From contig CANGGC010000034.1 in NCBI GenBank assembly GCA_947453125.1, forward strand, positions 1-10,499: DNA of 10,499 nucleotides, written 5' to 3'. Below, in pieces: positions 1 to 7,117 of this stretch (positions are counted from its first letter, which is position 1; each line of letters starts with the position of its first letter). A program made the translations under genes and the position numbers. This DNA comes from Planctomycetaceae bacterium (GTDB taxonomy: Bacteria > Planctomycetota > Planctomycetia > Pirellulales > UBA1268). Under the pieces are notes generated by a model that saw only the letters and a list, made by a program, of their open reading frames with translations, was not told where the DNA came from and searched no databases.

Positions 1-74
1 AGGTCGCCAAACAGCATCGGCCCGGCGTGGTACCAGTGGAGTTCGCGGGGCCGGTTGTCGCCGACAGCTGTCAT
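1..74 (-). CDS. N-terminal end of an unidentified leftward protein (partial)
   Basis: Reading the minus strand from the ATG at 74-72 gives MTAVGDNRPRELHWYHAGPM followed by LFGD before the window ends. The fragment is rich in aromatic and histidine residues (HWYH) and runs without a stop to the edge. It reads more like real protein than the arginine- and proline-rich shadow frames nearby. I have an uncertain memory of similar starts in planctomycete membrane proteins, but 24 residues cannot fix a family. No clear Shine-Dalgarno precedes the ATG. Upstream the frame stays open for some distance with no ATG that I could see, so 74 is the best start but not proven. The gene diverges from the rightward genes that begin at 371. 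Confidence 0.5.
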   Translation of the reverse strand, partial: MTAVGDNRPRELHWYHAGPMLFGD

Positions 75-370
75 GAGGGCATGCTCTGGTCTGGATGCGG
101 TCGCGGTGTCGCTCGTGGAGTCCCACCCATGCCCATCGTGGAATGGAGGAGATTGTTCTCTTTGCCGGGGTGCGTTCAAGCGGCGGCCTGAAGACACGGC
201 CCATCATCGTACTCGGACGATCTCCGGGGCCGCCCCGAATGCCTGCTCGGGGGCCGTCGCCACGCGTTGAGGGGGGGCTCAAAGCGGGGCATTTGGCCGC
301 GTCGATCAGCAACGGCCTCTCTCGATCGTGATGCTCGTCGGAGCGATCCTGATGTCGGTAGACTGCGGCC
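75..370. other. Intergenic spacer between divergent genes; no supported gene
   Basis: This spacer must hold the promoters of the leftward gene at its left and of the rightward genes at its right. Open frames on both strands here are arginine- and proline-rich and give no recognisable protein. An ATG at 143 starts a 62-codon frame ending at 331, but its translation has no domain, signal or helix and its only GGAGGA lies inside the frame, so I did not call it. A short GC hairpin is possible (CCCCGA at 233-238 with TCGGGG at 247-252), with no T-tract. Confidence 0.5.
359..364 (+). promoter_or_regulatory. Possible -10 element (TAGACT) just before the 371 ATG
   Basis: TAGACT matches the TATAAT consensus at four of six positions and ends six bases before the ATG at 371. 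A start site about seven bases downstream of a -10 would fall on or next to that ATG, so the transcript would have almost no leader. This fits the lack of a Shine-Dalgarno there. No good -35 lies 16-18 bases upstream, so the call rests on position and a weak match only. Confidence 0.25.
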
Positions 371-532
371 ATGAACCAATGGCTGGCGTTTGGCATCGTG
401 GCGGTGATCTTCGCGCTTCTTGCCCTGCTCGTGCGTTTGTCCGGTGGAGACGATTCTTTGTCGCCTGACTCCCCGACCGAAAGGCGCCCCCGTGAGCCTT
501 CGTCACCGGGAGAGCTTGTGACGACTCCGTGA
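371..532 (+). CDS. Possible small single-helix membrane protein, 53 aa
   Basis: The frame starts MNQWLAFGIVAVIFALLALL, a typical hydrophobic segment at residues 4-21. Arg22 follows, then a soluble tail of about 30 residues rich in Ser, Pro, Asp and Arg, ending at TGA 530-532. The layout suggests a small protein anchored in the inner membrane by its N-terminus. No family is recognised. There is no Shine-Dalgarno; a TAGACT box six bases upstream could give a leaderless message. The next gene starts 15 bases after the stop on the same strand, so the two may be co-transcribed. Against it: the frame is short, and GC-rich DNA produces such frames by chance. The well-formed N-terminal helix is the main support. 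Confidence 0.45.
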   Translation: MNQWLAFGIVAVIFALLALLVRLSGGDDSLSPDSPTERRPREPSSPGELVTTP

Positions 533-547
533 CGGGGATCGCAACAC

Positions 548-1459
548 ATGGACGCATCGCCGCCCCCGACAGGATCGCCCCGCTGGTGGCTCGATCCCCG
601 CGCCCGCCCGCTGGCCCTCCTCGGCGCCCTCCTCATTGTCTCCGGGCTCGCGCACGTGGTGGTGTGGGGAATCAATGGCGGGGCTTGGGAGGGGCCTGTG
701 ACCTGGCGGAAGCCGATCCTGTTTGGCATCTCCGCCGGCCTGACGAGCCTGTCGCTGGGGTGGGTGTGGTCGAAGCTCCCGCGGCGGCGGTGGGATAGCG
801 CGATTGCGGCGGTCACGGCCTGGAGCCTGCTTGTCGAGGTGGCACTGATCGACCTCCAGTGTTGGCGTGGCGTGGCGAGCCACTTCAATCGGGCCACGCC
901 TTTCGATTCCTTTCTTTACGACGCGATGGGGGTGCTCATCCTCCAGGTGACGCTCGTGGTAGTCGATCTCACAATCCGTCTCTTCCGCACGCCTGCCGAT
1001 CTCGCCCCCGACATGCTCGCCGCCGCGCGCGCTGGCCTCGTGCTGCTGGTCGTCTCGTGTGGCCTCGGCATCTGGGTGAGCATTCATGGCGATCTCCAGG
1101 TGGCCCGCGGGCTTTCGCCGGAGGTGGTTGGCGCGGCAGGAGTGCCGAAGTTTCCCCACGGCGCCGTGATCCACGCGCTTCAGTGGCTCCCGATGCTTGC
1201 TTGGGGGGCGCGGCGCGCGGGGCTTTCGCCACGGTGGCGGCAGCGGCTCGTGTCGGCCGCGATCGCGGGGAGCGTGTTCATTCTGGCGTATGCGATTCTG
1301 CAGACGCTCGCCGGCCGGGGGCGATTCGATGCGCCGCCGCCGCCGATCGCGGCGCTGCTCGTGGCCGGGGGCCTGCTCCTGATCGTGCCGTGGTGTGTCG
1401 TCGCCGCGGCCTGGTGTGTGGGGCTCGCGCGCCTGCGCCACGAGACGGGCGCCGTGTGA
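548..1459 (+). CDS. Uncharacterised polytopic membrane protein, 303 aa, about 8 helices
   Basis: The start ATG at 548 follows a weak GGGG at 534-537, and the frame ends at TGA 1457-1459. After a short Pro-rich cytoplasmic-looking N-terminus, hydrophobic stretches lie at about residues 22-42, 56-76, 84-104, 122-144, 159-180, 205-222, 235-256 and 264-290. Two polar motifs stand out: WRKP at 53-56 at the mouth of the second helix, and LQCWRGVASHFN at 103-114 followed by RATPFD to 120. These look conserved and functional, because charged and aromatic residues cluster at a membrane edge. From memory, similar WRGVxSHFN segments occur in uncharacterised membrane proteins of actinobacteria and planctomycetes; I know no function for them. 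No metal-binding, ATPase or transporter signature is seen. The protein could be a transporter, a sensor or a structural membrane protein. Confidence 0.85.
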   Translation: MDASPPPTGSPRWWLDPRARPLALLGALLIVSGLAHVVVWGINGGAWEGPVTWRKPILFGISAGLTSLSLGWVWSKLPRRRWDSAIAAVTAWSLLVEVALIDLQCWRGVASHFNRATPFDSFLYDAMGVLILQVTLVVVDLTIRLFRTPADLAPDMLAAARAGLVLLVVSCGLGIWVSIHGDLQVARGLSPEVVGAAGVPKFPHGAVIHALQWLPMLAWGARRAGLSPRWRQRLVSAAIAGSVFILAYAILQTLAGRGRFDAPPPPIAALLVAGGLLLIVPWCVVAAAWCVGLARLRHETGAV

Positions 1460-1472
1460 CGGCGTGGCATGC

Positions 1473-1486
1473 CAGCCGACGGGCTG
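1473..1486 (+). terminator. Small hairpin downstream of the 548-1459 gene
   Basis: CAGCC at 1473-1477 pairs with GGCTG at 1482-1486 around the four-base loop GACG, 14 bases after the stop codon. There is no T-tract and the stem is only five pairs, so it may be chance or a processing site and not an intrinsic terminator. Confidence 0.2.
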
Positions 1487-1549
1487 CGGGGCCGAAAAGG
1501 ATCCGGATCGAGGAATCGACTCCGGGGCTCCGGTGAGGGGGAGAAACGT

Positions 1550-1579
1550 TTGGCACCCGGCTCCATTCCGTGCGAGAAT
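1550..1579 (+). promoter_or_regulatory. Candidate sigma70-type promoter for the RND operon
   Basis: TTGGCA at 1550-1555 matches the -35 consensus at five of six positions. It lies 18 bases from GAGAAT at 1574-1579, which matches the -10 consensus at four of six. It would start transcription near 1586 and leave a leader of about 180 bases before the pump ATG. No operator palindrome for a metal regulator is visible between the boxes. Confidence 0.35.
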
Positions 1580-1767
1580 GGAGAACGTTGATCGCGCGTA
1601 GCGCGGCGCTCTGGGCAGATGATTCGTTGCTGGATCGCAAGGATCATTTCCCCACAAGCTGTTGGCCTGTTGGTGGACGATCACTACAACCGGGTGATCG
1701 TGGCAGCGGTCGTGGTTCGATACCGGGCTGGCGATCCGCCTCAATTCTCCTCCACCCAGAGGCGTCC

Positions 1768-4700
1768 ATGATCCGCGCCATCATCGCGTGGAGCCTCGCG
1801 AATAGGGCTCTGGTGCTGCTGGGCGCTTTGGCGCTCGTGGCCGTCGGGCTCCACTCCGCCACGCAGCTCAATGTCGAGGCCTATCCCGACCCGACGCCCC
1901 CACTGGTGGAAATCATCTCCCAGAATCCGGGGGCGAGCCCGGAGGAGATGGAGCGGCTCGTCGGCATTCCGCTGGAGACGGTCCTCAACGGCATGCCCGG
2001 CCTCGTCGACCTGCGCAGCACGTCGATTGCCGGCCTCAATGACATCAAGTGCCGGTTCGCCTACGGCGCCAACTACTCCGCCGTCCGGCAGGAAGTGCTC
2101 AACCGGATCGCCACGGTGAAGCTGCCCCCTGGCATCACTCCGCGGCTCTCGCCCTGGAGCCCGACGGGGGAGATCGTTCGCTACGTGCTCGAGGGCCCGG
2201 GCTACACGCCGAACCAGCTCAAGGCCGTGCAGGACTGGGTGCTCAACCGGATCCTCAAGCAAGTGCCGGGGGTGATCGATGTCACCGGATTCGGTGGCAC
2301 GGTCAAGCAGTATCAGGTGCTCATCGATCCGTTCAAGCTTCGCCGCTACGGCATCACGCTCCGGCAGGTCGAGGATGCCATCGAGCAATCGAATGCCAAC
2401 ATCGGCGGTGATGTGCTCTCCCTCGGCGCGCAGGCCCACAACGTCAGGGCGATCGGCCTCCTCGGTGGCGGCACCGATCCCCTCGATCCCGCCCTCGTCG
2501 GGGACGCGATCGAGATCGAGATGGGAAAGCTCGAGGACATCAAGGATGTCGTCGTCACCTCGGTCAACAACACCCCGATCTACGTCCGGGAACTCGCCGA
2601 GGTGATCATCGGCCACCAACCACGCCTGGGGATGGTCGGCCGCGGCGCCGAGGATGACGTCGTTGAGGGGATCGTGCTCATGCGCAAAGGGGAGAAATCG
2701 CTCCCCACGGCCAACGCCGTAGCAGCCAAGTTCGCCGAGATCGAACGCGAGGGGATGCTGCCGCCGGGCATGCGGATCGCGGTCTTCAACCAACGGGTCG
2801 ATCTGGTGCATGTGACGACGCATAACGTCGTCCACAACCTCCTCGTCGGCATGGCGCTGGTCGTGGCGGTGTTGTTCGTGTTCCTCGGCGACGTTTCGAG
2901 TGCGGCGATCGTCGCCATCGCCATCCCGCTGTCGCTCCTGTTCTCGGTGACGGCGCTCTATTTCCAGGGGCGATCGGCTAATCTCCTCTCCATCGGTGCG
3001 GTCGATTTCGGCATCATCGTCGACAGCTCGGTGATCATCGTGGAGAACATCTACCGGCACGTCACCGGTCACGGCAGCGATCCTCGTCGTTCCCTCGACC
3101 AGCGGATCCTCGATGCCGCGGGCGAGGTCGAACGCCCCCTTTTCTTCTCGACCGGCATCATCATCTGCGCTTTTTTGCCGTTGTTTTTCATGTCGGGGCC
3201 GGCCGGCGCCCTGTTCGGACCGATGGCCAACACCTACGCGCTGGCCATCGGCGGTGCTTTGATCCTGGCGGTGACTCTGGCTCCGGTGATGTGCTCCCTC
3301 CTTTTCGGGAACAAGGGGGAGGAGAAAGACACGATCCTCGACCATTTTCTCAAGGCCCTGTTCGGGGCCGTGTTGTCGGCGGCCCTCTCGGCCCGCTGGC
3401 TCGTGCTCGCGGGGGTGGTCGGGCTGGTCCTGTTCACTGCGGCACTCGTTCCGGGGTTGGGGATGGAGTTCATGCCTCCCCTCGAAGAGGGGAATCTGTG
3501 GATCCGCGCCCTCATGCCCCGCACGTCCTCGCTCGAGGCGGCGGCGCGGATGGCGCCGCGGTTGCGGGCGGTGATCGCCGAGGTGCCAGAGGTCAAGGGA
3601 GTGATGTCGCAGGTGGGGAGGCCGGACGACGGCACCGACGTCACGAGTTTTTTCAACCTCGAGTTCAATGTTCCCCTGAAATCCATGGATCAGTGGCGGC
3701 CCGGCATGACGCGGGAGCGGATCGAGGAGGAACTGCGTCAGAAGTTCGCCGAGTTTCCCGGCCTCGATTTCAATTTCTCCCAGCTCATCCGCGACAACGT
3801 CGAGGAGGCCCTCTCCGGCGTGAAAGGGTCGAACTCGATCAAAGTGTTTGGAAGCGACCTGGCGAAGCTCGAGGAGGTCGGGGAGCAGATTGCGGGCGTG
3901 CTGAAGGATGTCGATGGGATCCGGAACGTCGGCGTGTTCCGCGTCCTCGGCCAGCCGAATCTTGAGATCGTCATCGACCGCAAGGCCTGCGCGCTCTACG
4001 GCCTGAGCGTGTCCGATGTCGAGAGCATCGTGCAGGTGGCGATCGGCGGCCGCGCGTTCTCCGAGATGGTCGAGGGGGAAAAGCTCTACGACATCGTCCT
4101 CCGGTTGCCGAAGGAACTGCGCAACGACCCCGAGGACATCGCCCGGATCCCGATCGATCTCCCCCGGCCCGCTGATGGGTCGTCCCCCGCGAGCATCCCG
4201 CTGTCGCTGGTGGCAACGATCAATCCCCACACGACCGGTGCGTCGTACATCTACCGGGAGAACAACCGCCGCTACCTGCCGATCAAGTTTGCGGTCCACG
4301 GTCGGGATCTCGGGTCGGCGATCCGCGAGGCCCAGCGGAGGATCAACGATTCCCGCACCGGTGTCAGTCTTCCGGCCGGTTACCGAGTCGAGTGGTCGGG
4401 GGAGTTCGCCCAGATGCAGGAAGCGTTCGGAAAGCTCACGTGGCTGGTGCCCCTGTCGATCGGGCTGATTCTCCTCCTCCTCCACACGGCCTTCGGGAGC
4501 ATGAAGTACGCCCTGATGGTGATGTTCAACGTCCTCGTGGCCGCGATGGGGGGCGTGTGGGCTCTGCGGCTCACCGATACCCATTTCAGTATTTCCGCTG
4601 CCGTCGGATTCATCTCGATCTTCGGCGTCGCCGTGCAGAACGGGGTGCTCCTGATCACCTACTTCAATGCCCTCCGTGCCGAGGGGCTCTCACCACAGGA

Positions 4701-4956
4701 GAGCGTCCGCCGCGGCGTCATGGTCCGGCTGCGTCCTGTCATCATGACATCGCTGACGGCGATCCTCGGCCTGCTCCCCGCGGCGGTTGCCACGTCGATC
4801 GGCTCGCAGGCGCAGCGCCCGTTGGCCATCGTGGTCGTGGGGGGGATGTTGTCGGCGATGATCCTGCCGCAGATCGTCCTGCCGGTCCTGTACACCTTCT
4901 TCCCCGCTCCCGCCGGCCCGCTCCCCGCCGCATCATCGGACACCGCGGACCATTGA
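1768..4956 (+). CDS. CzcA/CusA-type heavy-metal RND efflux pump, 1062 aa
   Basis: This is the inner-membrane, proton-driven pump of a tripartite RND exporter. ATG 1768 is preceded by AGAGG at 1758-1762, and the protein starts MIRAIIAWSLANRALVLLGA with the first helix at about 9-31, as usual for the family. Helices 2-6 cluster at about 357-514 and 8-12 at about 892-1045, with two large periplasmic loops between. The fourth helix has the heavy-metal motif VDFGIIVDSSVIIVEN. Asp413, Asp419 and Glu426 have the spacing of the proton-relay triad of CzcA (Asp402, Asp408, Glu415). MEFMPPLEEG begins at 566, after helix 7, as in CusA/CzcA. Full length is normal for the family. The DFGxxVD form points to CzcA-like rather than CusA-like pumps, so divalent cations such as Zn, Co, Cd or Ni are likelier than Cu/Ag. 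Substrate is inference; some planctomycete members may export other things. The adaptor gene follows. Confidence 0.95.
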   Translation: MIRAIIAWSLANRALVLLGALALVAVGLHSATQLNVEAYPDPTPPLVEIISQNPGASPEEMERLVGIPLETVLNGMPGLVDLRSTSIAGLNDIKCRFAYGANYSAVRQEVLNRIATVKLPPGITPRLSPWSPTGEIVRYVLEGPGYTPNQLKAVQDWVLNRILKQVPGVIDVTGFGGTVKQYQVLIDPFKLRRYGITLRQVEDAIEQSNANIGGDVLSLGAQAHNVRAIGLLGGGTDPLDPALVGDAIEIEMGKLEDIKDVVVTSVNNTPIYVRELAEVIIGHQPRLGMVGRGAEDDVVEGIVLMRKGEKSLPTANAVAAKFAEIEREGMLPPGMRIAVFNQRVDLVHVTTHNVVHNLLVGMALVVAVLFVFLGDVSSAAIVAIAIPLSLLFSVTALYFQGRSANLLSIGAVDFGIIVDSSVIIVENIYRHVTGHGSDPRRSLDQRILDAAGEVERPLFFSTGIIICAFLPLFFMSGPAGALFGPMANTYALAIGGALILAVTLAPVMCSLLFGNKGEEKDTILDHFLKALFGAVLSAALSARWLVLAGVVGLVLFTAALVPGLGMEFMPPLEEGNLWIRALMPRTSSLEAAARMAPRLRAVIAEVPEVKGVMSQVGRPDDGTDVTSFFNLEFNVPLKSMDQWRPGMTRERIEEELRQKFAEFPGLDFNFSQLIRDNVEEALSGVKGSNSIKVFGSDLAKLEEVGEQIAGVLKDVDGIRNVGVFRVLGQPNLEIVIDRKACALYGLSVSDVESIVQVAIGGRAFSEMVEGEKLYDIVLRLPKELRNDPEDIARIPIDLPRPADGSSPASIPLSLVATINPHTTGASYIYRENNRRYLPIKFAVHGRDLGSAIREAQRRINDSRTGVSLPAGYRVEWSGEFAQMQEAFGKLTWLVPLSIGLILLLLHTAFGSMKYALMVMFNVLVAAMGGVWALRLTDTHFSISAAVGFISIFGVAVQNGVLLITYFNALRAEGLSPQESVRRGVMVRLRPVIMTSLTAILGLLPAAVATSIGSQAQRPLAIVVVGGMLSAMILPQIVLPVLYTFFPAPAGPLPAASSDTADH

Positions 4957-4996
4957 TGTCAGGTTCGGCGCGCGGAGAACCGGCGTTGATTACCCC

Positions 4997-5002
4997 GGAG
5001 GA
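4997..5002 (+). promoter_or_regulatory. Strong Shine-Dalgarno of the adaptor gene
   Basis: GGAGGA lies eight bases before the ATG at 5011. It selects that ATG over the adjacent in-frame TTG at 5008 and over the ATG at 4956 that overlaps the pump stop codon in another frame. Confidence 0.75.
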
Positions 5003-5010
5003 TCTCGTTG

Positions 5011-6369
5011 ATGACGACCTCGCCCCCGGCCACCAATCCCCCTTCGTCACGAGCCACGCCGCCAAGGGGCTGGTCGTACAGTCGCATCGCGTTGACCACA
5101 CTGGCTGTCGTGGCGGTCGCTGCTGCGGCGGCGTTCGCCGGGGTGATTCCGGGCATCGATCCGGAGGGGCTTCCGTCGCTGCTTCGCACGCTCGTCGGGC
5201 TTCCTGCGGGCGAGTCGCAGCCAGCGGATTCCGCGCCGCCGATCCCCCGGCCCGAACGGAGGGTCGACGATCCCAACCGTCCACCCTGGGATGGACTGAT
5301 CACGGTGACGGAGACGCAACAGCGAGCCATCGGCGTGCGGATTGTGCCGGTCGAGCCCCAGACTGCACCGCTCGATCTCGAGGTGCAGGGGAAGACCGAC
5401 TACAACCCCGACACGCTGCTCAAGATCCGGCCCCGGTTCGATGCCCTGGTGACGGCGGTCCACGCCACCACCGGCCAGCAGGTCAACAAAGGGGATCCCC
5501 TCGTGGAGCTTTACAGCGTCAGCCTGGCGCAGGCGAAGCTCGACTACGAGTCGAAGGCCTCTCAGGCGGATCATGACAAGCAGATCGCCATGCATCAGCG
5601 GGATTTGACGAAGGCCGGGGTCATCCCCGAATCGTCACGCGTGCTGCTCGACGCCCTCAACCTCGAACGGCGCAGCCAACTCGAGTTCAAGCTGGCCCGG
5701 GATCTGCTCGAGGTGTATGGCGTCTCGCCGGAGGAACTTGCCGACGTGCAGACCGAGACCGGCACGGAGAAGGCGAAGATGACCCTGCGTGCCCCCGGCG
5801 CGGGTACGGTCATCATTCGTGACGTCGTGGTGGGAAACATCTACGACCAGAACGACACGCTCATGGTGATCGCCTCGATCGAGGAGCTATGGGTGTGGGG
5901 CAACGTCTATGAGCGGGACCTCGTCAACGTGCAGGCCGGATTGCCCTGGGAGGTGCAGTTTCCATTCTCCCGTGAGGTGGTCCACGGCACCGTCGACTAT
6001 GTCGCCAACCAGGTCGATCCGCTCACCCGCGCGCTGCGGATCCGGGGGTCGATTCCGAATGCCGACGGCCATTTCAAGAGCGACCAACTCGTGCGGGTGT
6101 TCGTGAAGAATCCACCCCGGCCCGGCAGCACCGTCATCCCCCGGCGGAGTGTGGTGACCGAGGACGGGGAAACGTTCGTGTTCGTCCAGCGCTCCGAGGC
6201 CCCTGACCACTTCGAACGCCGCGTCGTCGAACTCGATCACGAGTTCAGCGACCGGGTGATCGTGGCGAAGGGGCTCGCGCCGGGGGAGCAGGTGGTGGTC
6301 ATCGGCGGCCTCGTCATGGCACAGATCTACGAGGATCAATTCGCGGCCGAGACCGGAGAGCAGCTCTGA
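5011..6369 (+). CDS. RND efflux periplasmic adaptor subunit (CusB/CzcB-like, HlyD family), 452 aa
   Basis: This membrane-fusion protein should link the pump to an outer-membrane channel. A Pro/Ser-rich cytoplasmic tail of about 25 residues precedes one helix at about 26-46; there is no lipobox. The first half of the lipoyl (barrel-sandwich) domain is at about 138-169 (IRPRFDALVTAVHATTGQQV, then KGDPLVELYS). A helical hairpin of about 170-240 follows, with many charged residues. The second lipoyl half begins at 257 (MTLRAPGAGTVIIRDVVVGN). Then come a beta-barrel domain and a C-terminal membrane-proximal domain with PRRSVVTEDGETFVFV and a GLAPGEQVVVIGG turn, standard for adaptors. No His-rich or Met-rich metal-binding N-terminus is seen, unlike many CzcB or CusB proteins. 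It starts 54 bases after the pump stop codon, so the two are almost surely one operon. Its last 34 bases overlap the end of the opposing lipoprotein gene. Confidence 0.93.
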   Translation: MTTSPPATNPPSSRATPPRGWSYSRIALTTLAVVAVAAAAAFAGVIPGIDPEGLPSLLRTLVGLPAGESQPADSAPPIPRPERRVDDPNRPPWDGLITVTETQQRAIGVRIVPVEPQTAPLDLEVQGKTDYNPDTLLKIRPRFDALVTAVHATTGQQVNKGDPLVELYSVSLAQAKLDYESKASQADHDKQIAMHQRDLTKAGVIPESSRVLLDALNLERRSQLEFKLARDLLEVYGVSPEELADVQTETGTEKAKMTLRAPGAGTVIIRDVVVGNIYDQNDTLMVIASIEELWVWGNVYERDLVNVQAGLPWEVQFPFSREVVHGTVDYVANQVDPLTRALRIRGSIPNADGHFKSDQLVRVFVKNPPRPGSTVIPRRSVVTEDGETFVFVQRSEAPDHFERRVVELDHEFSDRVIVAKGLAPGEQVVVIGGLVMAQIYEDQFAAETGEQL

Positions 6370-7052
6370 GGCTCACCATCCCGCAGGTCATCTGCGAGGA
6401 TCGAGGCAGCCCGACCCACCGATCGCTCGGCGTGACGGTGCCGATGGAAGAATCCGATGATCTCCCAATCGCGCCCTTGCACGGCGACTGACTCGGCCGC
6501 CAGTTGCGCGCCGTCGGGATCGGTGATCTCCACCTCGACGACAGCCCCGCCGTTGAACAGCGGGCCGCTGAAGACGAGGATGGCGAGATTCACCAGCGGT
6601 TTCGCTTCCTGGATTCCCGTCACGGCCGAGCGCACCACTGCGGTCCGCGGGCCGCGGCTGTCGACGATTGGGCGGATCGTACCGAGCTGATCGGTAAGCG
6701 CCTCATGGAAAGCCTCCCGGATGCATGCCGCCCGTTCCGAACTGCTGGCCGGTTGACCGAGATCGTCGGCCAGCCATGCGACCGGCTCGATGAAGAACGA
6801 GTCGATACCCTGCAGATCGCAGGCACTCGCCCAACGCACGAGCCGTGCGTCCCCTTTTCCGATCACGCGGTATTTGGAATCGATGCGATCGAGTCCGCGG
6901 TAGCCGGAGAGATAACCGGACCGCGTCGGGTGCATCTGCACGCAGCCGCAGGTGAGGACCACGATCGCTCCGCACACGGCTGCCGTCGGCCGCCATGTCG
7001 CCGCTGGCTGTGTTGAACGCCGGGGCAGAGAGACTTCGGGAGAGGGTTTCAT
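6336..7052 (-). CDS. DUF3313-like lipoprotein, 238 aa
   Basis: The protein has an N-terminal export signal with a hydrophobic stretch at about 24-34 ending VVLTCGC (Cys35, Cys37). This is a near-lipobox, so it is probably lipid-anchored in the periplasm or outer membrane. The mature part has the DUF3313 layout: SGYLSGYRGLDRI just after the anchor, then FFIEPVAWLADD, then a helical segment (SSERAACIREAFHEALTDQL), then a TAVVRSAVTGIQEAKPLVNL strand pair. It ends with VEVEITDPDGAQLAAESVAV. DUF3313 proteins are secreted or lipid-anchored with no fixed biochemical role. ATG 7052 was chosen because GGAGGAG lies 11 bases upstream and the signal begins there. The same frame is open further upstream to 7841, but that part belongs to the broken gene next door. 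The 3' end overlaps the adaptor gene by 34 bases. Confidence 0.8.
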   Translation of the reverse strand: MKPSPEVSLPRRSTQPAATWRPTAAVCGAIVVLTCGCVQMHPTRSGYLSGYRGLDRIDSKYRVIGKGDARLVRWASACDLQGIDSFFIEPVAWLADDLGQPASSSERAACIREAFHEALTDQLGTIRPIVDSRGPRTAVVRSAVTGIQEAKPLVNLAILVFSGPLFNGGAVVEVEITDPDGAQLAAESVAVQGRDWEIIGFFHRHRHAERSVGRAASILADDLRDGEPQSCSPVSAAN

Positions 7053-7117
7053 GGGAAAATTGTCTCCTCCACGGATGCCGGGGGCGTGAACCTCCGAGGA
7101 TCGGTTTCGAGGGCTGT

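Larger units (their letters stand above)
1460..1767. other. Intergenic spacer upstream of the RND pump; no supported gene
   Basis: This 308-base stretch separates the membrane-protein gene from the RND pump gene. It holds a perfect 10-base palindrome (TGGCATGCCA, 1465-1474), a small hairpin just after the stop codon, and a candidate promoter at 1550-1579. The pump reading frame extends upstream to a GTG at 1570, but that 66-residue extension is not hydrophobic and does not resemble the start of RND pumps, so I treat it as untranslated leader. Confidence 0.5.

Noticed and set aside
143..331. 62-codon frame starting MEEIVLFAGVRSSGG
   Set aside because: The first ten residues look plausible, but the rest is Arg/Pro-rich, no Shine-Dalgarno precedes it, and no helix or domain is seen.
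503..1744. 413-codon open frame on the minus strand opposite the membrane-protein gene
   Set aside because: Its translation is full of Arg, His, Pro and Glu with no domain or signal, and it mirrors the codon structure of the real gene on the other strand.
1570..1767. N-terminal extension of the RND pump from a GTG at 1570
   Set aside because: The 66 added residues are not hydrophobic or conserved-looking, and a candidate promoter overlaps the GTG. ATG 1768 has a Shine-Dalgarno and gives the standard start of the family.
1741..4584. 947-codon open frame on the minus strand opposite the RND pump
   Set aside because: It is antisense to a clear, full-length pump gene. Its His-, Asp- and Arg-rich repeats are what high-GC codon bias gives in that frame.
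4956..5576. ATG at 4956 overlapping the pump stop (TGATG), in a third frame
   Set aside because: The overlap looks like coupling, but the frame soon turns into Arg/Gly-rich shadow sequence antiparallel in style to the adaptor frame. The adaptor has its own strong GGAGGA and ATG at 5011.
4392..5576. 394-codon open frame in another frame across the pump-adaptor junction
   Set aside because: It overlaps the conserved C-terminal helices of the pump and the N-terminus of the adaptor in the wrong frame, with no recognisable protein features.
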